Shown: positions 32,422 through 40,159 of the stretch, piece by piece | Layout of the letters: every line of letters starts with the position of its first letter | Numbering within the stretch: the stretch's first letter is position 1 | DNA from: Chitinophagales bacterium | GTDB taxonomy: Bacteria; Bacteroidota; Bacteroidia; Chitinophagales; Saprospiraceae | Reading direction: 5' to 3' | NCBI GenBank assembly: GCA_013298845.1 | Contig: JAAFJN010000003.1 | Span: forward strand, 178,989 to 242,988 | Length of the DNA: 64,000 nt | Position numbers and translations under genes: made by a program | The notes under the pieces: generated by a model | The model's input: only the letters and a program-made list of their open reading frames with translations | What the model was told of the DNA's origin: nothing | Database searches by the model: none

Positions 32422-34234
32422 CCTCCACCGAATCCGGGCGGCGGCGCTTTTCCCAAAAGAAACCGTCGAGTTTTTTGCTTTCCTTGCCCGCTTTTTTCAT
32501 GGGGGTAAACGTGCCTTCCGGGTTGGCGTAAAACTTGATGCTGTTCACCTGGTTGTTCCCAAAATAGAGTTTCATCTCCGAACATTTGGTCTCATTTACC
32601 CCGATATAGGCTTTTTTATCGTCCAAGGCGTAATACACCGCCTGCGCGTTGCCGTCGGTGTGCATTTCGCGGACTTCGTTTTCGCGGAAAAAAGCGGTGG
32701 TGTAGCGGCCTTTGATTTGGTTAAACATCACGCCATCTTCCGAATTGATCACCATTGCGTTTTGCCGCAGCCAGATCCGGTCTAATTTTTTGTTTTTAAG
32801 CGCCATTTTGATGGTGTCGCCCGAAAACTGCGAGGTGTCGGACCAAATAATGGGCAGCGATTTTAACTGGTAAAACCAAAAAATGGAATCGGCCGAACTA
32901 AACGACAAGGAATCACAAACGGCCTGCATATCACTTTTAAAAATCCGCACGTCTTGGTAGGCCAGTAGTTGGCGCACGTCCGAGGCAGTATCGGGTTTAA
33001 ACGAGTTGAGGCGTTGCGCCGCCAAAAACAGCGTATCGTTGTCCACCAGGGTTTTCATCATGGGGCGGCCGGTGCTGTCGGAGGCGAAACCACCCGTGGC
33101 GTTGATATAAGATGTTTGTTTGTTGTAATCGAGCCGGTGGGCGTACACCGACATATTGCTGGAGGTATCCTGCCAAATGACGCGCCCTTGGGCGATGCCA
33201 TTGCCCAGCACGTCGTTGAAATCTAAGGAATCGGCTTCGATGATGTTGGGTGGATCGCTCACGCGCCCGCGCCCGAGCAGTTGGTAAAATTTGTTGCGGC
33301 TGTCGTAACGCACTTTTTCGCCGGTAATTTCCTGGGTGCTGTCTTTGTAATAGGCATTTCCGACCAAAGTCGCCACTTCGGTAATGGAATTATACCGGAT
33401 AACGTCGCCTTTTACGATGCGGTCTTTTTCTTCGATGTAGGCCGAATCCTGGAGAATATATTCGTCGGTAACGCCCTGATAAATCATTTTTTTGGCAAAA
33501 CCGCGCTGCTCTTTGCGTTGGTACTGCGGGTTAATGTCAAATTCGGCAAAGTTATTTTCAATGTCGTAAAAGCCCCCCTCGCAATAAATCCGGCTTTCTT
33601 TTTCACTAATGAGCGTAGGGGCCACAAAAGTGGCAATTTGGGTGCTGGTATTAAACAGCATGGTATCGGTCCGGACGGTAAAGTCGGGGTCGGTGATGAG
33701 TACGTTGCCTTTAAAATACATCTGATCCACGTTCACATCGTAGTACCCGCGTCGGCTGGAGAGTTGGCTTTTGCCATTGGTGAGGGTGGCCCCGGTGGTG
33801 TACGTAGCAATTTTGTTGCCCACGTCGTAGTGGAGTTTTTTGGTAAAAAGGCGGCGATCGGCTTTTTGCAGCACCACTTTGCCAAAAAGGTCGCTTTGTT
33901 TGGTTACGCCAAAATACAAGGCCGAATCGGCAAATATTTTCACCGAATCGCCCTGTTCAATCACTACGTTGCCTTTTAATACGGCATCGTCGAGGTCGAG
34001 GAAGGCGGTATCGCAGAAGATGAGCACGTCATCCTGGCGGAGGCGAACGTTTCCGCTGAGTTTGCGCATTTCGCGGCCATTTTTCAGGAAGCCCTCGGCG
34101 GTTTCGGAACTTTCCACCTTCAGTTTAGACGTGGTGTCCTGGGGTGGGGCAGTGGGTTTTTGCGCGTACGCGGTGGTGGCACCGCCGAGCAGCAAGAACA
34201 ATAAAAAGTATAAAGCGCGATGTTTGATTTGCAT
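32405..34234 (-). CDS. OstA-like protein (LptA/LptD N-terminal domain family)
   Basis: From ATG 34232-34234 the 609-residue product has a signal peptide (MQIKHRALYFLLFLLLGGAT, then TAYAQ) and a repeated OstA beta-jellyroll. Its strands recur as VRLRQDDVLIFCDTAFLDLD, then GNVVIEQGDSVKIFADSALY, and later GNVLITDPDFTVRTDTMLFN. This is the lipopolysaccharide-binding fold of LptA and of the LptD N-terminus. Here it appears as a long soluble ladder without the LptD barrel. It probably takes part in outer-membrane lipid transport. The upstream start at 34318 lies beyond the promoter and is rejected. Confidence 0.85.
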   Translation of the reverse strand: MQIKHRALYFLLFLLLGGATTAYAQKPTAPPQDTTSKLKVESSETAEGFLKNGREMRKLSGNVRLRQDDVLIFCDTAFLDLDDAVLKGNVVIEQGDSVKIFADSALYFGVTKQSDLFGKVVLQKADRRLFTKKLHYDVGNKIATYTTGATLTNGKSQLSSRRGYYDVNVDQMYFKGNVLITDPDFTVRTDTMLFNTSTQIATFVAPTLISEKESRIYCEGGFYDIENNFAEFDINPQYQRKEQRGFAKKMIYQGVTDEYILQDSAYIEEKDRIVKGDVIRYNSITEVATLVGNAYYKDSTQEITGEKVRYDSRNKFYQLLGRGRVSDPPNIIEADSLDFNDVLGNGIAQGRVIWQDTSSNMSVYAHRLDYNKQTSYINATGGFASDSTGRPMMKTLVDNDTLFLAAQRLNSFKPDTASDVRQLLAYQDVRIFKSDMQAVCDSLSFSSADSIFWFYQLKSLPIIWSDTSQFSGDTIKMALKNKKLDRIWLRQNAMVINSEDGVMFNQIKGRYTTAFFRENEVREMHTDGNAQAVYYALDDKKAYIGVNETKCSEMKLYFGNNQVNSIKFYANPEGTFTPMKKAGKESKKLDGFFWEKRRRPDSVEAILRP

Positions 34235-34282
34235 GTATAGGTATAGAAACGCCGTTTCGGTGAATTCGTTGCTTTGGTGGCG

Positions 34283-34290
34283 CAAAGGTA
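34283..34290 (-). promoter_or_regulatory. -7 element (TACCTTTG) of the OstA-like gene
   Basis: The reverse strand reads TACCTTTG, 48 nt before the ATG at 34234. This excludes the upstream start. Confidence 0.7.
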
Positions 34291-34429
34291 AAGTTGTTCC
34301 GGGAATACGCGTCAGCATCTTCGGGGTCTTGGTGTGGGCAAAATTTTATACTGAATTTTGGGTTTTTGTTTTTTGTATTTTAAATAAAATTTTGCAAATA
34401 TTGCTTCTGGTAGTTTTTGGGTAAAATAG

Positions 34430-34463
34430 TTTGGTGTGTTCCCAAATGTTTTTTGTTAATTTG
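34430..34463 (+). promoter_or_regulatory. Candidate promoter of the susCD operon
   Basis: TTTG at 34430-34433, a 22-bp spacer and TTAATTTG at 34456-34463 (one mismatch to TAnnTTTG) could start a transcript near 34470, leaving a leader of about 200 nt. The gene-free stretch 34235-34670 otherwise holds only the OstA promoter and the leader structures. Confidence 0.45.
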
Positions 34464-34525
34464 CCTCAGTAACCATTAACAAAAACAACCGTGTCTCAGG
34501 ATATATTCACTAATTAAAATTTAAA

Positions 34526-34615
34526 CAAACCGAGCCTTTACACCACATATTGTTTTTCGGATGCAGCACTCGGTTTGGTATTTTTGTTTTACGGCAAAAT
34601 ACCAAACCGTAAAAC
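34526..34615 (+). promoter_or_regulatory. Structured susCD leader with mutually exclusive hairpins
   Basis: Three pairings compete. (a) CAAACCGAG at 34526-34534 with CTCGGTTTG at 34569-34577. (b) CGGTTTGGTATTTT at 34571-34584 with AAAATACCAAACCG at 34596-34609, 14 bp. (c) GTTTTACGG at 34586-34594 with CCGTAAAAC at 34607-34615. Pairing b excludes both a and c, while a and c can coexist. No T-run follows, so a simple intrinsic terminator is not formed. The layout resembles an attenuator or riboswitch; ligand and output are unknown. Confidence 0.6.
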
Positions 34616-34670
34616 CGCATCAAATTCTATTGTACCACTAAATTTTATCTAATCTAAGCATTCTATTTTT

Positions 34671-37601
34671 ATGAAGCATCGTATGCACAAAATGGTACTC
34701 ACCGCAGTACTGCTACTACTTGGATTGGGCGCCGTTCAGGCACAGTTCACCGCAACTGGCTCAGTCAAAGATGACAAAGGGGAAGCGCTCATTGGCGCTA
34801 CCGTAAACGTAAAAGGTACCACCATTGGCGCCGTTACCGATCTCAACGGGAGTTTTTCGGTGCGTTGCCCGGCGAATACCGCTACGTTGGTATTTACGTA
34901 CACCGGTTTTGAAACCTACGAAGCCGAGGTTAGCACCAGCAACCCCCGCGCCGAAGTTTCCTTGTCCGAATCACTTTCTTCGCTGGACGAGATTGTTATC
35001 AGTGGTTTGGCCACATCGGTCAAACGCTCTAACTCCGCCAACGCCGTGGCTTCCATTTCCTCGGCGCAGTTGACGGGTGTTACCTCGCAACAAACGATGG
35101 AAGGTGCCCTCTACGGCAAGTTCACCGGGGCCGACATTCGCGCCAACTCCGGTGCGCCCGGTGGCGGTATGTCTATCCGTTTGCGCGGTGTAACGTCTTT
35201 GTTTTTGGACCAACAGCCGCTGTATATCATTGACGGGGTTTACCTCGACAACTCCACCATTTCTTCCGGAACAAACATCGTTTCGGCGGCGGCAGCGGGT
35301 GGTAACGCCTCTAACCAGGATGACTCCTCGAACCGGGCGGCGGATATTGACCCCGAAGACATCGAGTCCATCGAAATTTTGAAAGGTGCATCCACGGCGG
35401 CCATTTACGGCTCCCGGGCGGCGGGTGGTGTAGTGATTATCACCACCAAAAAAGGTAAAGCCGGCAAAACCCGCGTCAACCTTTCTCAGATTGTTGGTTT
35501 TAACTCCGCTACCCGTTTGTTGCAAAAAGTGGAAACCGTTTTTGGCGCGGCTGATCGTCAGCGTTTTGAACAAAATGGCCTTACCGACTACGAAAAAATG
35601 TTGTACGGCAACACCGGTATGGCTTCTACCACGCGTTTGAGTGTTTCCGGTGGTGACGAGCGCACCACGTTTTTTGTGGGCAGCACGTACAAAGACGAAA
35701 CGGGTATCGTGAACAATACCGGTTACAAACGTTTTAGCGGCCGCGTAAACGTAACGCACCGCCTGAATAAAAAACTGGAAATTGTAACGCAAAACTTTTT
35801 TACCAATAATCAGGCCGACCGCGGCTTCTTTAACAACAGTAACACCAATACAACGGTGGGTTACGCCTTGGCCTTTACCAAACCTTGGGAAAAACTGGAA
35901 GCCGACGCCGATGGCGTGTATCCGGCGTTGAACTCGGTGGGTTCCAATGCGTTGGAAACGGTGAATATCACCACCAACCGCGAAAACGTAAACCGTTATA
36001 TCGGTGGTGTAACGGCCAACTGGACCATTTTCTCTTCGGAAAAATCGAACCTGAAGGCCATTTTGCGCGCTGGTTTGGATAATTACGGGCAGCGCAATAC
36101 GGTTATTTTCCCGCGTCAATTGTCGTATTTCCGCGCCGAGGGCAGTTTGCAGGGTGCAACGGTTATTACCAATACCAACAACACCAACACCAATTTGGAG
36201 GCGTTTTTTGTGCACTCGTACTACATGGGTGCCAATACGTCGTTCCGCACGTCGGTGGGGGTACAACAACTTGATTTTGACCAACGCGTGGTGCAAACCA
36301 GCGGTACCCAGTTGAATGGTTCACAAACCAGCCTCGGACAGGCGAAAAACATTTCGGCTACCCAGGGTCAGTTTATTTCCCGCGATAAAGGGGTGGCTTT
36401 CCAGGAAGAGGTAAATATTAACGACCAAATTATTGCAACGGTGGGTTTCCGCGCCGATAAATCATCGAACAACGGCGACGCCAACAAAGTGTACTACTAC
36501 CCCAAGGCCAACCTTGCGGTGAATTTGAATAAATTTTCGTTCTGGACGGTAGGTGCCGTTCCGAGCGCAAAAGTACGCGTTGCTTACGGTCAATCCGGCC
36601 GTTTCCCCGGATACAACGACCGTTTCTCTTTGTTTGATGGCGCGGCCATTGGTGCGCAATCTGGTTTGTACACCAATACATTGTTGGGTAACCCCAATAT
36701 TGAGCCGGAACGCCAGTCGGAACTGGAATACGGCGCCGATTTTGGTTTCCTCAAAAACCGCATCAACCTGGCGGTAACGTTGTACAACAAAAAAATTGAC
36801 GACCTTTTGATTCGTTCGCAGGTGCCTACGTCCACGGGCTTTACGACGCAGGTGCAAAACGCCGGTGCTTTGGTGAATCGTGGTATCGAATTATCATTGG
36901 ACGTAACACCGATTAATACCAGCAAAATTGTGTGGAACAGCGTGATCAATTTCTGGAAAAACACCAGTGAAGTAACCCGTTTGGATGTTCCTGCCTTTAA
37001 CGTGGGTGGTTTTGCGGCTTCTTTGGGCCAGTTCCGCATTGAAGAAGGCAAATCGGCTACTCAAATTGTGGGTACTGCTACCGAGGATGGTGTTACAAGA
37101 ATTGAAGTGTACGGCAACGCCGAACCAGATTTTAATACCTCTTTCATAAATACCCTTATGGTGGGTAACTTCGATTTTAACTTCCTGTTGCACTACAAAC
37201 GCGGCGGCGATGGTATTAACCTGTCCACCTTGTTGTACGATTTGGGTGGTTTAACGTGGGATTACGACGACAAAACATTGGATCCAGAAGGTAAAGTTGT
37301 CAATGGCGACTATCGCACCAGTACGTGGTTTGCCGGTAATGCGGGGCCTTGGATTGAAGATGCCGGTTACCTGCGTTTGCGCGAAATTGGGGCGTTTTAC
37401 ACCATTCCAATGTCTTTAACCAAAGATAAAGTAAAATTGCGCGTGGGTCTTTCGGGCCGCAACCTGATCAATATTTTCACGTACAACAGTTACGACCCCG
37501 AAGTATCTAACTTTGGTAACAATGTATTGGCCAACAACGTAGAGGTAACTCCTTTCCCGGCTTCCCGCTCGTTTAACATCCACTTCAACGCAACATTCTA
37601 A
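34671..37601 (+). CDS. SusC/RagA-family TonB-linked outer-membrane protein
   Basis: The 976-residue product has a signal peptide (through AVQAQ), an N-terminal carboxypeptidase-regulatory-like domain (FTATGSVKDDKGEALIGATV, residues about 25-105) and a TonB plug with SLDEIVISGLATSVKRSNSA. The SusC signature IRLRGVTSLFLDQQPLYIID and GASTAAIYGSRAAGGVVIIT follow, then a large barrel ending in FNIHFNATF. It imports oligomers with the SusD-like lipoprotein as lid. It is shorter than many SusC proteins. No glycosidase or regulator is adjacent, so the substrate cannot be read from context. Its leader carries the competing hairpins. Confidence 0.95.
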   Translation: MKHRMHKMVLTAVLLLLGLGAVQAQFTATGSVKDDKGEALIGATVNVKGTTIGAVTDLNGSFSVRCPANTATLVFTYTGFETYEAEVSTSNPRAEVSLSESLSSLDEIVISGLATSVKRSNSANAVASISSAQLTGVTSQQTMEGALYGKFTGADIRANSGAPGGGMSIRLRGVTSLFLDQQPLYIIDGVYLDNSTISSGTNIVSAAAAGGNASNQDDSSNRAADIDPEDIESIEILKGASTAAIYGSRAAGGVVIITTKKGKAGKTRVNLSQIVGFNSATRLLQKVETVFGAADRQRFEQNGLTDYEKMLYGNTGMASTTRLSVSGGDERTTFFVGSTYKDETGIVNNTGYKRFSGRVNVTHRLNKKLEIVTQNFFTNNQADRGFFNNSNTNTTVGYALAFTKPWEKLEADADGVYPALNSVGSNALETVNITTNRENVNRYIGGVTANWTIFSSEKSNLKAILRAGLDNYGQRNTVIFPRQLSYFRAEGSLQGATVITNTNNTNTNLEAFFVHSYYMGANTSFRTSVGVQQLDFDQRVVQTSGTQLNGSQTSLGQAKNISATQGQFISRDKGVAFQEEVNINDQIIATVGFRADKSSNNGDANKVYYYPKANLAVNLNKFSFWTVGAVPSAKVRVAYGQSGRFPGYNDRFSLFDGAAIGAQSGLYTNTLLGNPNIEPERQSELEYGADFGFLKNRINLAVTLYNKKIDDLLIRSQVPTSTGFTTQVQNAGALVNRGIELSLDVTPINTSKIVWNSVINFWKNTSEVTRLDVPAFNVGGFAASLGQFRIEEGKSATQIVGTATEDGVTRIEVYGNAEPDFNTSFINTLMVGNFDFNFLLHYKRGGDGINLSTLLYDLGGLTWDYDDKTLDPEGKVVNGDYRTSTWFAGNAGPWIEDAGYLRLREIGAFYTIPMSLTKDKVKLRVGLSGRNLINIFTYNSYDPEVSNFGNNVLANNVEVTPFPASRSFNIHFNATF

Positions 37602-37608
37602 AAAGACT

Positions 37609-38934
37609 ATGCAATTTATAAAAAAATCGCTGCTCATCGGCAGTATCGCAACGGGAATGATGCTGGTTGCTCCATCCTGCAATATTGAAACCATTCCCAA
37701 CCCCAACGCGCCTACCTTAAGTTCATTGGAAGACGGTGCTTCGTTGGATGACCTTCAACTCCTGGCCAGCGGACTTGAGTCCGTTTTGCGCTTCGATATG
37801 GAGTATTATTATTGGACGATTTCTAACGTAGGTCGTGAATATTACGATTTGCGCGGTACTGACCCGCGTTTTACCGGGGAATTGTTGGGGGCCGAAGGTG
37901 CACCATTGGACAACAATGGCTTTTTAACCACCCGTTCGTGGGCAACCCAATATCGCTCCATCCGCAACGCCATTTTGTTGACCAATGCCACGCAAAAATC
38001 GCGTGCGGGTTTGACCGACGAGCAAAAAAATGGCATTATTGGCTACGCTAAAACCTTGGAAGCGTATAACCTTTTGTTGATCGTAAATCGCCATAAATCG
38101 TGCCGCCTCGATGTGAATGACGTGAATAACCTCGGTCCGATTGTGGAATACGATGCTGCTTTGGCGGGTATTGCGCAAAAGTTAGACGAGGCCAATGCTT
38201 TGTTGAGAAGCGCAGGTGCTACCCTGGCCGTGAAATTATCCATTGGTTTTACCGGTTTTGATACCCCCACCGGTTTGAGCAAATTCAATCGTGCTTTGGC
38301 GGCGCGGGTTGCCATGTACCAGGGCAACAAGGGCAAGTTAAAAACCGAATTGGCGGCTTCGTTCCTCGATTTGAGCGGTAACTTGTCAACCGGTGTGTAC
38401 CACATTTTTGGTTTGGGTGGCAACGACGAACGCAATCCGCTGTTTGTGGTGGCCGACAAAGAAGTGTACGTGGTGCATCCTTCGTTTAGTGCCGATGCGG
38501 AAGCCGGAGACCAACGGGTGGTGACCAAAATTCGCGATTTTGACCCGGCAGCAACCCCCGTTCCGGTGCAATTGGACGGTTTAAGTGGTACCCAGCAGGT
38601 GTCCATTTTTGATGACCCAACGACACCGGTGGCCATTATCCGCAACGAAGAACTCGTTCTGATGTACGCCGAAGCCAATATTGGTTCGGACAATGCAGCG
38701 GCGGTATCGGCCATTAATACGGTACGTGCGGCGGCTGGTTTGGGTGCCTACGCCGGTGCCACCGACGATGCAGCACTGTTGAACGAGGTGCTGAAACAAC
38801 GCCGTTATTCGCTGTTTGGTGAAGGCCACTACTGGTTGGATATGCGCCGCACGGGTCGTTTGGGCCAAATCCCGAAAGATCGTCCCGGCGATATTGTGCA
38901 TGAATTTTTCCCCGTGCCACTGACGGAGCAATAA
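37609..38934 (+). CDS. SusD/RagB-family lipoprotein
   Basis: The 441-residue product starts 7 nt after the SusC gene. It has a lipoprotein signal with Cys24 (MMLVAPSCNIETIPNPNAPT). The SusD fold follows, with TPR-like helices and the C-terminal family segment (IIRNEELVLMYAEANIGSDN, then INTVRAAAGLG and LDMRRTGRLGQIPKDRPGD). The EELxLmyAEAni block is diagnostic. It forms the surface lid of the SusCD import complex. Its length is at the short end of the family. A strong terminator follows, closing a two-gene operon. Confidence 0.93.
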   Translation: MQFIKKSLLIGSIATGMMLVAPSCNIETIPNPNAPTLSSLEDGASLDDLQLLASGLESVLRFDMEYYYWTISNVGREYYDLRGTDPRFTGELLGAEGAPLDNNGFLTTRSWATQYRSIRNAILLTNATQKSRAGLTDEQKNGIIGYAKTLEAYNLLLIVNRHKSCRLDVNDVNNLGPIVEYDAALAGIAQKLDEANALLRSAGATLAVKLSIGFTGFDTPTGLSKFNRALAARVAMYQGNKGKLKTELAASFLDLSGNLSTGVYHIFGLGGNDERNPLFVVADKEVYVVHPSFSADAEAGDQRVVTKIRDFDPAATPVPVQLDGLSGTQQVSIFDDPTTPVAIIRNEELVLMYAEANIGSDNAAAVSAINTVRAAAGLGAYAGATDDAALLNEVLKQRRYSLFGEGHYWLDMRRTGRLGQIPKDRPGDIVHEFFPVPLTEQ

Positions 38935-38964
38935 ACAATTAATTTTATACTAACGTACCTGTTT

Positions 38965-39001
38965 CCCCCGGTGTGCTCGTGTGCATCGGGGGATTTTTTT
39001 T
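38965..39001 (+). terminator. Terminator of the susCD operon
   Basis: CCCCCG (38965-38970) pairs with CGGGGG (38987-38992), extended by wobble and G-C pairs, and a run of eight T follows. It is a strong rho-independent terminator. Confidence 0.9.
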
Positions 39002-39034
39002 AGGGGTAAATAGTATGATATTAATCGGTGTGGC

Positions 39035-39042
39035 TATCTTTG
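39035..39042 (+). promoter_or_regulatory. -7 element (TATCTTTG) of the LamG protein gene
   Basis: TATCTTTG ends 26 nt before the ATG at 39069, which excludes the upstream start at 38973. Confidence 0.7.
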
Positions 39043-39068
39043 CGCAATTCTTTAAACAACTTCATTTT

Positions 39069-40100
39069 ATGAAAAAATTACAAACAATCGTTTTTTTTAG
39101 TTTCTTGTCACAATTCCTTTTTGCTCAAAGTTCAGTACAAGGTTTAATTCGTTATTATCCTTTCAATGGCGATGCCAAAGACTGGAGTGCCAATGCCCAG
39201 CACGGTACTGTGAACAGTGCAACGCTGACCAGCGACCGATTCGGTAATCCGGCTTCTGCGTACGAATTTAATGCAATTGCACCCAGTTTTATTCAAATCC
39301 CGGTGGATGGTTTATTAAATGATGCCTTAACTTTCTCTTGTTGGGCAAAATTGGCTTCGTATCCGGATTTTGAGCGTCGTTATTGGGTAATCTCGGTTGG
39401 CAGTACCTCCGGTGACCAATCTTTGTACTTTAATAACCTTCTTTACGGTGAATTGGGTTGGCAGTGCGCCAACTACAATACGCCTCAACCAATTAACTCT
39501 TTTCAAGACCGGCGTTTGGCAGAGTTAGATGAGTGGTATCACCTCGTTGTGGCCAAAGATGAGGAGAAAAGTACCTTTTATGTCAACGGAATCAAAATTG
39601 ACTCGGTGATATACCCGGTTCCAACACCGGCATATTACGGCGTTGGAACGCCTGTGGCCAAAATTGGAATCCGTTTTGATAATACCCTGCCGTTTGATGG
39701 TGCCATTGACGAGGTGCGCATTTATGACAGAGCCATCACATCGGCGGAGGCCAAAAGTTTGTACCGGGAATCACAGTGTATCGAACGGATTTCGGTGACG
39801 GATACACTTATTATAAATACTATTTCTAATGTAAGTGGCGTACAGCCCGACTACGAAATAAAAATTTATCCCAATCCCACCAAAGATCAAATCGTCATCA
39901 ACTACGGCGATTTCCAGGATCTGGCCGGTTATTCCCTGCAAATCACCAATGCTGTGGGCACTACGGTTTTCACCGAGGCGATTACCCAGGCGGCATCGCA
40001 GGTGAATATCACCGCGTGGACCGGAAATGGTACTTACTTCGTGTATTTAAAAGCACCCGATGGCAGTATCGTTGATGTCAGGAAGTTGATTGTCCTGTAA
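39069..40100 (+). CDS. LamG-like domain protein with T9SS type A sorting signal
   Basis: From ATG 39069 the 343-residue product has a signal peptide (MKKLQTIVFFSFLSQFLFAQ). A LamG/concanavalin-like domain follows, with GLIRYYPFNGDAKDWSANAQ, then LTFSCWAKLASYPDFERRYW, and FDGAIDEVRIYDRAITSAEA, the usual end of this domain. A linker and a type A C-terminal sorting domain close it (YEIKIYPNPTKDQIVINYG near residue 267, ending VRKLIVL). It would be secreted by the T9SS and anchored or released at the surface, perhaps binding glycans. It is monocistronic. Confidence 0.87.
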   Translation: MKKLQTIVFFSFLSQFLFAQSSVQGLIRYYPFNGDAKDWSANAQHGTVNSATLTSDRFGNPASAYEFNAIAPSFIQIPVDGLLNDALTFSCWAKLASYPDFERRYWVISVGSTSGDQSLYFNNLLYGELGWQCANYNTPQPINSFQDRRLAELDEWYHLVVAKDEEKSTFYVNGIKIDSVIYPVPTPAYYGVGTPVAKIGIRFDNTLPFDGAIDEVRIYDRAITSAEAKSLYRESQCIERISVTDTLIINTISNVSGVQPDYEIKIYPNPTKDQIVINYGDFQDLAGYSLQITNAVGTTVFTEAITQAASQVNITAWTGNGTYFVYLKAPDGSIVDVRKLIVL

Positions 40101-40159
40101 CGGATGCGCCAATCGTGATGAGGATCCCTTTTGGGATAAAGATTTAAAGTACTTTTATT

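Noticed and set aside
34571-34609. The 14-bp susCD leader hairpin as an intrinsic terminator.
   Set aside because: No T-run follows on either strand, so it was instead listed as a regulatory structure.
34971-36296. A 441-codon minus-strand ORF inside susC.
   Set aside because: The composition (rich in R, H, V, G) is that of an antisense shadow, and the plus frame is an unmistakable SusC protein.
38973-39068. N-terminal extension of the LamG gene from an upstream start.
   Set aside because: The promoter element at 39035-39042 and the signal peptide starting at 39069 show that translation starts at 39069.
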